Source of the DNA: Atribacterota bacterium
Lineage (GTDB): Bacteria; Atribacterota; Phoenicimicrobiia; Phoenicimicrobiales; Phoenicimicrobiaceae
Length of the DNA: 10,971 nt
Assembly (NCBI GenBank): GCA_030668465.1
Contig: DAOUTX010000022.1
Location: 1-10,971, forward strand
Direction of reading: 5' to 3'
The notes under the pieces: model-generated
Databases searched by the model: none
Seen by the model: the letters and a program-made list of their open reading frames with translations, nothing else
What the model was told of the DNA's origin: nothing
Position numbers and translations under genes: made by a program
In this document: positions 1 through 6,805 of the stretch, piece after piece
Layout: every line of letters begins with the position of its first letter
Numbering within the stretch: position 1 is the first letter of the stretch

Positions 1-725
1 ACCATCTTTCCATTTAAACCACTAATTATGGGGAGAATCAAGACCAAAGCTGCTTTTGGGGTAAAGATAACCGGCATCTTCCCGCTTTCTACAGGTACAA
101 TTTTATCTCCCCATTTTAAATTTTCAATTATCTCAGAAGTCAATTCCTTAGCATGAAGATTGTCTTTTCCCGACTCAAGAGAAGACTCAATTATTAACAT
201 ATCTTGGTCTTCGATTTGTTGAGCCATCACCGAATAGGCAATTGCAGTTTTATTGTAAGAAAAATTCCCTCCCCTGGAATTAAGATATTCTATCTCGCTA
301 TAATCTTTTAAAATAGTGACATCGTAACGCAATTTTCGATTGAAATCCTTCATTCTTTTTACAATATCTTCGCCTATTTTTACCATCTCTTCAATACTTT
401 TATCTGTTACTTTTTCATCATGTACATTTATTTTTTCTTTCCCGCTTCTTTTGGTCTCCCCCGGAAAATCAAAAGAAGCCGTTGAACCAAATTCAGAAGT
501 AGCCACTGCCTTTTCAACTATCAAATCAAAGTCTTCATTTCCTGTAGATGAAGAGAATCCTATCCTCCCTTTATTTATCACTCGCAATGCCTTCCCTTCA
601 CTCTCAAAAATATCGATAGATTTTAATCTATTTACCTCAAAATTTACCGGAATAGTCTTGCTCTTGGCTTTAAATAGCTCGGCTGAGTCTACTTCCTTGC
701 AGACTTGTTGTAATAATTTTTCCAT
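1..725 (-). CDS. tldE: TldE/PmbA-family metalloprotease subunit, 3' end cut by window edge
   Basis: Reading from the ATG at 725-723 down to the window edge gives about 241 residues with no stop. They begin MEKLLQQVCKEVDSAELF and end near MPVIFTPKAALVLILPIISG, a region that resembles the PmbA/TldE N-terminal and middle domains. TldE is the partner of TldD in a heterodimeric peptidase that degrades or trims flexible peptides (E. coli: CcdA degradation, microcin B17 maturation). The TldE subunit itself lacks the zinc site, and no HExxxH is visible here. An AGGAGGT Shine-Dalgarno lies 7 nt before the ATG, inside the end of tldD. The tldD stop and this start are one base apart (TGAGATG), which implies translational coupling. 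The C-terminal half is outside the window, so completeness cannot be judged. Confidence 0.9.
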   Translation of the reverse strand, partial: MEKLLQQVCKEVDSAELFKAKSKTIPVNFEVNRLKSIDIFESEGKALRVINKGRIGFSSSTGNEDFDLIVEKAVATSEFGSTASFDFPGETKRSGKEKINVHDEKVTDKSIEEMVKIGEDIVKRMKDFNRKLRYDVTILKDYSEIEYLNSRGGNFSYNKTAIAYSVMAQQIEDQDMLIIESSLESGKDNLHAKELTSEIIENLKWGDKIVPVESGKMPVIFTPKAALVLILPIISGLNGKM

Positions 726-726
726 C

Positions 727-2097
727 TCATCTACCTCCTACTACTACTTTTTTTAGCCTGAGATGAGGACTTCCCCAAGAGACTGGTAGGGGATTTTGAG
801 CCGCTTTTCCGCATCCTCCGCCGGATTCAATCATCTTTAAATCATTTCCTACTCCCTCAATATTAAGAAGGGTGGTAAATAAATTCCCACTTAAAACTAC
901 ATCTTTAACCGGATCGGTAATCTCCCCATCTCTTATCATAAAACCTTCCCCGGCACTAAAAGTAAACGTCTCAAAGGTGGTCATCCCTCCATAGCAATCT
1001 TTAGCATAAATTCCCTTTTTTATTCCGGATAATAAATCTTTCAAAGGAGTATCTCCATTTTCGATATAAGTATTAGTCATTCGAACAATGGGTTTGAAGC
1101 GATAATTAAGGGCGCGGGCATTTCCGGTTGGTTCTTCCCCCATTTTAGCAGCTGTCTCCCGCGAATGGAGTCTGCCTGTCAGGATTCCCTCTTTTATCAG
1201 ATAATTTTTCTTTGTTCTCACACCTTCATCATCATATTTGGCAGAACCTAACAAATCCGGAACAGAACCATCATCAACTACATTGAGTTTGGGTGAGCCA
1301 AATTTCTTCCCTAATTTCATTAAACCACTCATCCTCTCGTCTTCATATAAAAAATCAGCTTCACTAAGATGTCCAAAGGCCTCATGGATAAAAACCCCGC
1401 CTAATGTCTGATCTAAAATAACTGTATATTCTCCACCTTCAACCGGCTGTGCCTTAAGAAGATTGACTGCCCGAAAAGCTGCTCTTTGTGCTTTGGTGGA
1501 AATTTTTTCCATTATTACAAAACCCTTGGTAGTTCCAACGCTTTCACTGGCCAGCTGAACATTGTCCCCCTCTCGGGCTATGGCTGTAAAACGCGCGCTT
1601 AAAAATGGTTTTTCCTGTTCGATATAACTACCTTCCGAATTGGCAAAATAAATAGTAGAAAATCTGTCGGTATAGATTACATTAGAGGATTGGATTAGAG
1701 GATTGGATTTCATAATTATATTATTATAATTTTCCATTAATTTCTTTTTCTCTCTCAAACTTATCTGGCGAAAATCCTTATCTAATTCCCTGTTAATTAT
1801 TTCCACAACTGGCGAAATAATGGCCAATTTGCTCTCTTCTTTGCCGATTAAACTCGCCACCTCAATTGCCTCTCTAACTTTTTCTTCCAAATCATCAAAC
1901 TGATTAAAGGAGACAAAACCCCATCCCCCTTTTACCAGGGCACGGACATTTCCTCCTGCCTGCTGGGAACAATTTATTTTTTCTAACTTCTCCCCTTGAA
2001 AATGAATGGTAGTAGCTTCTTTCTTTTCCGCTCTTATTTCGATATAATCTGCACTATTTTTTTTATTTTTTAAAGCTTTTTCAAAAATTTCTCTCAT
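727..2097 (-). CDS. tldD: TldD-family zinc metalloprotease subunit
   Basis: The 456-residue product matches the usual TldD length (about 450-480). The zinc signature HEAFGH at residues 238-243 (HExxxH) sits in the family context GGVFIHEAFGHLSEADF. Near the C-terminus GGGCGK supplies Cys429, which fits the third zinc ligand known in E. coli TldD, followed by the conserved WGSPHLRL. TldD carries the active site of the cytoplasmic TldD/TldE peptidase, and the partner gene follows immediately downstream. The ATG at 2097 has an AAAGGAG site 9 nt upstream. It lies 38 nt after the HD exoribonuclease gene, so the three are probably co-transcribed. The physiological substrate is unknown; no bacteriocin precursor or toxin-antitoxin gene is seen nearby. 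The family call is very secure. Confidence 0.95.
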   Translation of the reverse strand: MREIFEKALKNKKNSADYIEIRAEKKEATTIHFQGEKLEKINCSQQAGGNVRALVKGGWGFVSFNQFDDLEEKVREAIEVASLIGKEESKLAIISPVVEIINRELDKDFRQISLREKKKLMENYNNIIMKSNPLIQSSNVIYTDRFSTIYFANSEGSYIEQEKPFLSARFTAIAREGDNVQLASESVGTTKGFVIMEKISTKAQRAAFRAVNLLKAQPVEGGEYTVILDQTLGGVFIHEAFGHLSEADFLYEDERMSGLMKLGKKFGSPKLNVVDDGSVPDLLGSAKYDDEGVRTKKNYLIKEGILTGRLHSRETAAKMGEEPTGNARALNYRFKPIVRMTNTYIENGDTPLKDLLSGIKKGIYAKDCYGGMTTFETFTFSAGEGFMIRDGEITDPVKDVVLSGNLFTTLLNIEGVGNDLKMIESGGGCGKAAQNPLPVSWGSPHLRLKKVVVGGR

Positions 2098-2135
2098 TAT
2101 TACTTTCTCCTTTGTATATTCTAATTATTTCAATT

Positions 2136-3137
2136 CTACTTTTTCTCTGCTTCATTTATTTTATTTTTTAATATTGCTTTTTCATCTAAATAAATCGACC
2201 TTTCTAACCACCAAATCCATTTGCTCCATTTTTCTTTAAAATCTTTATTCTCTTCTTTGATATTTATAAAACCACTTACCTTGGCATCCATCTCGTCAGC
2301 ATAATGAAGAGCAATAGCTGCTAAAATACTGGGAAGTCTGGGGGAACCAAATTCAAAATGGCCATGATGACTTAAAAGAGTATGTTTTGCCATTAATTCT
2401 AAATCTTTTGGAAAACTATCCAAACTTTTTATTTTTTGATCAACCATCTCTATGCCTATGGTAATGTGGCCCAGAAGCTTACCTTCATCGGTATGTTCCA
2501 TAGCCTTATCGTAGGCATATTCCCTTATTTTACCTATATCATGAAGAATAGCCATAGTAATTAAAAAATCACGGTTCATTTCTTTATAGATATTACCTAC
2601 AGTCTCACAAATATCCACTACATTTACAGTATGTTCAAGTAAGCCTCCGAGATAAGGTTGGTGTACTTTTGTTGCTGCAGGGGCTCTTTTAAATTTTTGG
2701 GCAAATTCCGGATCATCAAAAAAACTCTTTAAAAGATTCTGTAGATGATAATTCTCGATAGAATCAATCTTTGAAAAAATATTATCCATCAGTTCATCTA
2801 AATTTTCCTTTGATTGGGGTAAATAATCTGAATAATCTTCATTTAAGGGAGTAGTTTTAATAAGGGAAGAAACTGTTGCCTGAAGGGTTCTGTCAATTTT
2901 TCTTTTGGTTATCTGCCCTTGAACTCGGGCAAATTCAATTTTACCTAATTCTTCTACTTTATCGGAAGAAACATCCCAATTTATAGCTTCAATTTCCCCG
3001 GTCTTATCAGCAATTTTAAAGAACATATCTATGGTTCTTTTATCTCTTCTCACTCTGAATTCTACATTTTTTATGATAAATATATCATCTATCTTAGTAT
3101 TCAAACTTAAATTATCCACCATTTGTTTTTTAACCAA
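2136..3137 (-). CDS. yhaM: OB-fold/HD-domain 3'-5' exoribonuclease, YhaM family
   Basis: The 333-residue protein has an N-terminal OB-fold nucleic-acid-binding part (about residues 18-95, with FFKIADKTGEIEAINWDV) followed by an HD phosphohydrolase domain. HD-domain metal ligands are visible: His169 in GGLLEHT, His199-Asp200 in AILHDIGK, His257/His258 in LLSHHGHFEFG, and HYADEMD at 278-284. This order and length match YhaM of B. subtilis (about 314 aa), a cytoplasmic 3'-5' exoribonuclease acting on single-stranded nucleic acid. I chose a TTG start at 3137 because GGAG lies 9 nt upstream. The first in-frame ATG, five codons later, would be about 24 nt from that site. It is the first gene of a probable operon with tldD and tldE. 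I found no convincing promoter in the divergent gap toward the tRNA. Confidence 0.9.
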   Translation of the reverse strand: MVKKQMVDNLSLNTKIDDIFIIKNVEFRVRRDKRTIDMFFKIADKTGEIEAINWDVSSDKVEELGKIEFARVQGQITKRKIDRTLQATVSSLIKTTPLNEDYSDYLPQSKENLDELMDNIFSKIDSIENYHLQNLLKSFFDDPEFAQKFKRAPAATKVHQPYLGGLLEHTVNVVDICETVGNIYKEMNRDFLITMAILHDIGKIREYAYDKAMEHTDEGKLLGHITIGIEMVDQKIKSLDSFPKDLELMAKHTLLSHHGHFEFGSPRLPSILAAIALHYADEMDAKVSGFINIKEENKDFKEKWSKWIWWLERSIYLDEKAILKNKINEAEKK

Positions 3138-3225
3138 AACACTTCACTCCTTTTCTAATATTTTTTACACAGAAATGGTTTTGTTAGTGTATACTTTTTC
3201 TATCTTTTTTTTCGCTTTCTTAACT

Positions 3226-3253
3226 CGATACTCAATGCTATCTACTTGATGCT
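3226..3253. repeat. Degenerate 7-bp tandem repeat, 4 units
   Basis: Four consecutive 7-mers read CGATACT, CAATGCT, ATCTACT and TGATGCT, all ending in CT with a shared purine/pyrimidine pattern. They lie between the yhaM start and the tRNA promoter. The same CGATACT unit occurs as a cleaner array at 3688-3708, which is the main reason for calling this one. Confidence 0.4.
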
Positions 3254-3265
3254 GTTTATAAGCAC

Positions 3266-3294
3266 TTGACAATGATACTTATTTTCTTTATTCT
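3266..3294 (+). promoter_or_regulatory. Sigma70-type promoter for tRNA-Leu
   Basis: A perfect -35 box TTGACA (3266-3271) is followed by a 17-nt spacer and a -10-like TATTCT (3289-3294, 4 of 6 matches). Transcription would begin near 3301, about 55 nt before the mature tRNA 5' end at 3356, leaving an ordinary leader for 5' processing. It is the only -35 consensus match in the gap. Confidence 0.6.
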
Positions 3295-3355
3295 ATTTTC
3301 AGTAAGGCTCTTTCTTTCAGATACTTTTTATTTTTAAATTTATCTTCAAATACAA

Positions 3356-3442
3356 GCCGAAGTGGCGGAACTGGTAGACGCGCTACGTTCAGGGCGTAGT
3401 AGGTGTATGCCTGTGGGGGTTCAAATCCCCCCTTCGGCACCA
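3356..3442 (+). tRNA. tRNA-Leu(CAG)
   Basis: The 87-nt sequence folds as a class II tRNA. The acceptor stem GCCGAAG pairs with CTTCGGC (3432-3438), followed by discriminator A and an encoded CCA (3440-3442). The anticodon stem CTACG/CGTAG closes the loop TTCAGGG, giving anticodon CAG at 3390-3392, which reads leucine codon CUG. A long variable arm with an AGG/CCT stem follows, as expected for Leu. The T arm is GGGGG, loop TTCAAAT, CCCCC (3415-3431). It is the only plus-strand gene and has its own promoter. Confidence 0.97.
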
Positions 3443-3472
3443 AATTTAATTGGCCAGCTGGCCAATTAAATT
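3443..3472. repeat. 30-bp perfect palindrome abutting the tRNA 3' end
   Basis: Every base from 3443 to 3472 is complementary to its mirror position around the centre 3457/3458 (core TGGCCAGCTGGCCA, AT-rich flanks). It begins directly after the tRNA CCA. As RNA it would form a 13-bp stem with a 4-nt loop on either strand. It lacks a following T-run, so it is not a textbook intrinsic terminator, but it could end or protect transcripts from both sides. Its right half belongs to the interspersed repeat that continues to about 3503. Confidence 0.8.
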
Positions 3473-3503
3473 AGTCGTTAGTGAATAGTATTTAGTATAT
3501 AGT
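3459..3503. repeat. Interspersed repeat, copy A
   Basis: The stretch 3459-3486 is identical over 28 nt to 10867-10894. Its AATTAAATTAGTCGTTAGTG core is also present at 8155-8175. After the identical block all three continue with variants of GAATAGT, then TTAG, then an AT-rich tail. No ORF is contained. Confidence 0.8.
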
Positions 3504-3538
3504 AGGAGATAAGCGGGTTTGATGAATCGAACCCCTAC
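3502..3538. repeat. REP-like imperfect palindrome with GTAGG/CCTAC ends
   Basis: Positions 3515-3534 form an inverted repeat in which GGGTTTGAT pairs with ATCGAACCC (one G-T wobble). It is framed by GTAGG at 3502-3506 and CCTAC at 3534-3538. The core resembles the GGCTCGATAAATCAAGCCC arm at 8392-8410 (15 of 19 positions in reverse complement). It may act as a small mobile or structural intergenic element, but no function is shown. Confidence 0.55.
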
Positions 3539-3570
3539 CTTCTAAATACTTTAAGTTATTAGCTATCATT

Positions 3571-3674
3571 CTGAATTCTGATTTCTGTCTTCTTCAATAC
3601 ATACTATATACTAATAATTCTAAATGTTCCACGCTATTTATATTCTGACTCCTGTATCCTGAATTCTGATTTCT
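3571..3674. repeat. Direct repeat pair CTGAATTCTGATTTCT
   Basis: The 16-mer CTGAATTCTGATTTCT occurs exactly at 3571-3586 and 3659-3674. The second copy is preceded by related words (TTCTGACTCCTGTATC). The 72 nt between them are AT-rich and contain no ORF or clear hairpin. With the neighbouring repeats this leaves 3443-3706 without any supportable gene. Confidence 0.65.
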
Positions 3675-3687
3675 ATTTTTCTTCACG

Positions 3688-3708
3688 CGATACTCGATAC
3701 GCGATACT
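3688..3708. repeat. 7-bp tandem array, 3 units, overlapping a stop codon
   Basis: Three contiguous heptamers CGATACT, CGATACG and CGATACT end at 3708. The last overlaps the TAG stop (3709-3707) of the aminotransferase gene, so the array reaches into the coding end. Related heptamers appear at 3226-3253 and 10104-10159. Confidence 0.65.
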
Positions 3709-4750
3709 AAATTGGCTTCTGGTTTTTCTTTACATAATCAGATAATACTTTCACTACTCTGTCCATTTCCCATTCTTCTCCGATAGTAAATCTGATAAAT
3801 TGGTCGTCTAAACCGGAAAATTCATTTTCCCAGCCAGGTAAAGTATAAATATCTTTTTCCTTTAGATGCTTCCAAACTCTTTCGGTTTCTTCCTTATTCT
3901 TAAACTCAATTAAAACAAAATTTGCTTGGGAATTATAAGCAGAAAATCCTAGTTCATTTATTTCCCTTATAAATTTATCTCTTACTTTCTTTATTTTTTC
4001 CCAAGCTTTTCGATAATAATCTAAATATTTTAGGACTTTTGTCGCAGCTTTTTCGGCTATTCTATTTACTCTAAAATATTGGCCAAAAGTTGCCAATCTC
4101 TTTATATTTTGAGGATTAGAAATGGCAAAACCCAAACGTAATCCCGCCAGACCAAAATTTTTGGAAAAGCTTCTGGAGATAATTAAATTTTCATACTTAT
4201 CTATCAAGTCCACTACGGTCTCTCCCAAATACTCGTAATTACATTCATCAACTACTACCATCCCTTTTGCTCTTTGCAAAATATTAATTATATTCTCCTG
4301 AGGAATTCTCGTCCCGGTAGGATTATTAGGATTGCATATCCAAACCAAAGAAGCTTTATCTAATTGTTGAGCCGAATAATTAAAGGAATATACTCCATCA
4401 ATCAAACAGTTAACTAAAATTTTAGATAACCCTCCTCTATCTGCACTCACTTCATATTGAGAAAAAGTAGGAATAGGAATTAAAACCTCTCCCTTGTAAG
4501 CTCGGGAAACTATCTCAATAACCTCATCTGAACCATTGGTGGGCAAAATATTTTCCATCTTTACACCTACATATTCAGCTAATACTTGTCGGAGTTTAGT
4601 ATATTCTCCCCCCGAAGGATATCGGTTAATATCCTTAAGCTCCTCGGATAATTCCTTTAACATCTCCTCGGGCAAAGGATATTTAAAATAAGATTGGGTT
4701 AAAAATATCTTTTCTTTTTGTGAGGATTTTTTCTTTATCCTATCTCTCAT
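3707..4750 (-). CDS. HisC-like class I/II PLP-dependent aminotransferase
   Basis: The 347-residue protein has the fold-type I landmarks in the order of histidinol-phosphate aminotransferases. These are GSDEVIEI (73-80), the cofactor motif NPNNPTG (140-146), VVVDECNYEY (165-174), the Schiff-base lysine K197 in SRSFSKNFGLAGLRLGF, and the substrate-carboxylate arginine R320 in FIRFTIG. Length matches HisC (about 350). The N-terminal N-E-N-P substrate motif of HisC is not recognisable: the region reads FLTQSYFKYPLPEEML. No other histidine gene is present, so the substrate may be another amino acid or amino-phosphate. I leave the symbol blank. It is the last gene of a minus-strand series, 32 nt after the adenosine deaminase gene. 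An AGAGGA site precedes the ATG. Confidence 0.85.
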   Translation of the reverse strand: MRDRIKKKSSQKEKIFLTQSYFKYPLPEEMLKELSEELKDINRYPSGGEYTKLRQVLAEYVGVKMENILPTNGSDEVIEIVSRAYKGEVLIPIPTFSQYEVSADRGGLSKILVNCLIDGVYSFNYSAQQLDKASLVWICNPNNPTGTRIPQENIINILQRAKGMVVVDECNYEYLGETVVDLIDKYENLIISRSFSKNFGLAGLRLGFAISNPQNIKRLATFGQYFRVNRIAEKAATKVLKYLDYYRKAWEKIKKVRDKFIREINELGFSAYNSQANFVLIEFKNKEETERVWKHLKEKDIYTLPGWENEFSGLDDQFIRFTIGEEWEMDRVVKVLSDYVKKNQKPI

Positions 4751-4782
4751 TCAAATTTTTTCCTCTTTTTATTCTATTATTT

Positions 4783-5838
4783 CTATTTTTTAAAGTATTT
4801 AGAGGATAACTTTTCCCATTCTTGGTGGAAAGTTTCCTTCATTATACCTTTTTCTATGTCTGTCATAAAGGAAGCTTGGATAGAATTAAAATTAATCTTC
4901 CTTATCTCCTCTAAACTAAATCCAAACTTTTGAATTAGAATTAAATATTCGTTGTTAATTGAGGTATTAAACATAGTAGGGTCATCAGAATTAATTGTTA
5001 CCATTAATCCATCTTTAAAATAATCTCTAACCGGATGTTCTTTAAAAGATTTGCATACCCGTGTTTTAATATTGCTAACTACGCACATCTCTAAAGGAAT
5101 TTGTCTTTCTTGAAGAAAATTAATCAATCGAGGATCTTCGTACGCCCTTAATCCATGACCTATTCGCTCTGCTCCCAGTTCATTGAGGGCTGCCCAAATA
5201 GATTTGGCTCCATCTGTTTCACCAGCATGGGCAGTAAGTCGAAAACCCCGTTCTCTGGCTTTCTGATAAACTTTAGTAAAAAAACCTGCCGGAAATAGTT
5301 TTTCACTTCCTCCCAGACCAATACCTATAAGTCCCCGACCTAAATAACCGGATAATTCTTTTATCAAATTCATACCCATACGTGGACCATAATCTCTAAC
5401 TACATCTACAATCAATTCACTCCGAATCCCAAAATTATCAAAAGCTTTTTTCTTGCCCTTAATCAAACTTTCAGTTATTCCACAAGCAGATAATTTTTTA
5501 TTTCTGAAGGTAAAATCCCGCGGAGAGTAAAAAGATTCTACATATTTCACATTTTGTTGACTCAAGCTCTGTAGAACCCGATAAGCTAATTCTTCAAAAT
5601 CCTCATATTCGGTAATAAAACTGTTCTTCCATAACCAAACTTTAATAAATTTAACAAAATTAGAATAGACCAACCGTTTTTTTAGGTCTTTCAAGTTTTT
5701 AATTAATTTATTATCCCCTTGTCTTTGAATAAAACCAAATAAAGTGTTTAGAGGAATTGCTCCTTCCAGGTGAAGGTGCAGTTCGACTTTGGGAATTTCC
5801 AATATAAATTTTTCCAATCTGTCTGAAAGCTCTATCAT
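4783..5838 (-). CDS. add: Adenosine deaminase family protein
   Basis: The 351-residue cytoplasmic enzyme should hydrolytically deaminate adenosine (or a related purine) for purine salvage. Zinc and catalytic motifs are complete: HLHLEG (His21, His23), HAGE (His204, Glu207), GHG with His228, and SDDP (Asp285, Asp286). The stretch SIWAALNELGAERIGHGLRAYEDPRLINFL is very close to E. coli Add as I remember it. Two differences stand out. The usual HxHLDG is HLHLEG here, and the usual DLAGDE loop is GLGGSE. Both occur in ADA relatives acting on adenine or aminodeoxyfutalosine, so the exact substrate is uncertain. The start is coupled to the upstream gene by TGAGATG; the nearest GGGAG is about 19 nt away, so re-initiation after the upstream stop is likely. 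Confidence 0.85.
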   Translation of the reverse strand: MIELSDRLEKFILEIPKVELHLHLEGAIPLNTLFGFIQRQGDNKLIKNLKDLKKRLVYSNFVKFIKVWLWKNSFITEYEDFEELAYRVLQSLSQQNVKYVESFYSPRDFTFRNKKLSACGITESLIKGKKKAFDNFGIRSELIVDVVRDYGPRMGMNLIKELSGYLGRGLIGIGLGGSEKLFPAGFFTKVYQKARERGFRLTAHAGETDGAKSIWAALNELGAERIGHGLRAYEDPRLINFLQERQIPLEMCVVSNIKTRVCKSFKEHPVRDYFKDGLMVTINSDDPTMFNTSINNEYLILIQKFGFSLEEIRKINFNSIQASFMTDIEKGIMKETFHQEWEKLSSKYFKK

Positions 5839-5839
5839 C

Positions 5840-6229
5840 TCAAGAATTCATATACTTCTCCCTTTCAATTTTTCGCAAATCTGCTTCTCCCAAACCAAAA
5901 TAATGTCCAATTTCATGAATAACAACTCTTCTAACAGATTCCTTTATTTCTTCTTTATTTTTACAATGTACTTCTATAGGCTTTTTAAAGATAATAATCT
6001 TATCAGGCATAACATTCCTATACCAGATACCTCTTCTGGTATAGGGGACTCCCCGATAAAGACCCAAAAGTCCATAAGGTGATTTGATCTTCATCTCCCT
6101 AAGAAGTTCCTGAGAAGGCAAGTTTTCAATTACTACAACGATATTTTCCATCTTTTCTTTAAATTTTTCAGGAAGGCTGCTTATTGCCTCTGCTACTAAT
6201 TCTTCAAATTCTTCTTCGGTTACTTTCAT
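5840..6229 (-). CDS. Small zincin-like metallopeptidase (PF06262/DUF1025 type)
   Basis: This 129-residue protein has the compact zincin signature HEIGHYFGLGEADL, with His105, Glu106 and His109. It is preceded by a mid-region with PYGLLGLYRGVPY typical of the small predicted zinc-peptidase family PF06262. Family members are about 110-140 residues, mostly of unknown substrate. No signal peptide is seen, so it is probably cytoplasmic. Its ATG follows the flavodoxin stop by one base (TAAAATG), and it ends one base before the adenosine deaminase ATG. It is thus embedded in a tight operon. Proteolytic activity is inferred from the motif only. Confidence 0.85.
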   Translation of the reverse strand: MKVTEEEFEELVAEAISSLPEKFKEKMENIVVVIENLPSQELLREMKIKSPYGLLGLYRGVPYTRRGIWYRNVMPDKIIIFKKPIEVHCKNKEEIKESVRRVVIHEIGHYFGLGEADLRKIEREKYMNS

Positions 6230-6230
6230 T

Positions 6231-6716
6231 TTACTTTACTGTCTCTTCCTTCAAGTTTTTTATGAATTCTTTCACTTTCTGCATATATTGGTCCCTTGCC
6301 ACTTCTCGTGAGGTCAGCTCAAGTAAAGCAAGTGGGATTTTTTGACTAAGGTTTTTCATATCAGCAAATACTTTCTTAGAATCTGAACCTAATCTGGTAC
6401 AGAAAAAAGCTACTTTTTTAAATTCTTCTTTGCATAAAGAAAGATAAGTTCTGATAGGAGTAGAAATATTAGAGGACCAGATAGGGATTCCGATAATAAC
6501 CAAATCGTATAAAGAGGGATTATTTTTTATCTCTTTAATTGCGGTTAATCTTCTCAAGTTAGCATCAGTCCCAGCACTTAAAAATCCAGGAATTTCCTTC
6601 CTGTTCTTAGTATCAAAAATCTCTTCCTTATCACATTTTAAGATATCTGAAATAGCTTCGGCTACTTTTTTAGTTTTACCGCTCCTCGAATAAAATGCCA
6701 CTAATATTTCCATCAT
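6231..6716 (-). CDS. Flavodoxin-like protein
   Basis: The 161-residue protein begins MEILVAFYSRSGKTKKVAE, the first beta strand and FMN-phosphate loop of flavodoxins (SRSGKT, close to the S/T-x-T-G-x-T rule). A second flavin-contact stretch, VIIGIPIWSSNISTPIRTYL, follows. It should bind FMN and act in cytoplasmic electron transfer or as a small oxidoreductase; the partner is unknown. Two adjacent ATGs (6716 and 6713) are possible. I use the first, with GGGAG 12 nt upstream. It is separated by 89 nt from the C69 peptidase gene, and a weak promoter lies in that gap. It therefore may head its own transcript of flavodoxin, zincin, add and aminotransferase genes. Confidence 0.85.
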   Translation of the reverse strand: MMEILVAFYSRSGKTKKVAEAISDILKCDKEEIFDTKNRKEIPGFLSAGTDANLRRLTAIKEIKNNPSLYDLVIIGIPIWSSNISTPIRTYLSLCKEEFKKVAFFCTRLGSDSKKVFADMKNLSQKIPLALLELTSREVARDQYMQKVKEFIKNLKEETVK

Positions 6717-6763
6717 TTTATAACTTTTCTCCCATTCTAACCCAATTTAATTAAAATTTAATT

Positions 6764-6793
6764 ATTTTAACCTTCGCGTATCATATTTAGCAA
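6764..6793 (-). promoter_or_regulatory. Candidate promoter before the flavodoxin-like gene
   Basis: On the minus strand TTGCTA (6793-6788) is followed, after 18 nt, by TAAAAT (6769-6764), a 5 of 6 match to the -10 consensus. Transcription would start about 40 nt before the flavodoxin ATG. The -35 hexamer is the same as in the stronger promoter at 8199-8226. The AT-rich surroundings make chance matches easy. Confidence 0.35.
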
Positions 6794-6805
6794 ATACGAT
6801 GTATC

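Noticed and set aside
340..756. Plus-strand open frame of 138 codons
   Set aside because: It lies antisense to tldE and the end of tldD. Its product is a Ser/Phe-rich composition with no family features, and it has no supporting ribosome binding site.
3031..3249. Plus-strand open frame of 72 codons before the tRNA
   Set aside because: It is mostly antisense to the yhaM start and then runs through repeats; no recognisable motif.
3356..3472. tRNA-Leu with flanking palindrome as a phage or island attachment site
   Set aside because: No integrase gene and no second copy of the tRNA 3' end are present in the window.
5789..6082. Plus-strand open frame of 97 codons
   Set aside because: It is antisense to the add start and the zincin gene, both of which have catalytic motifs.
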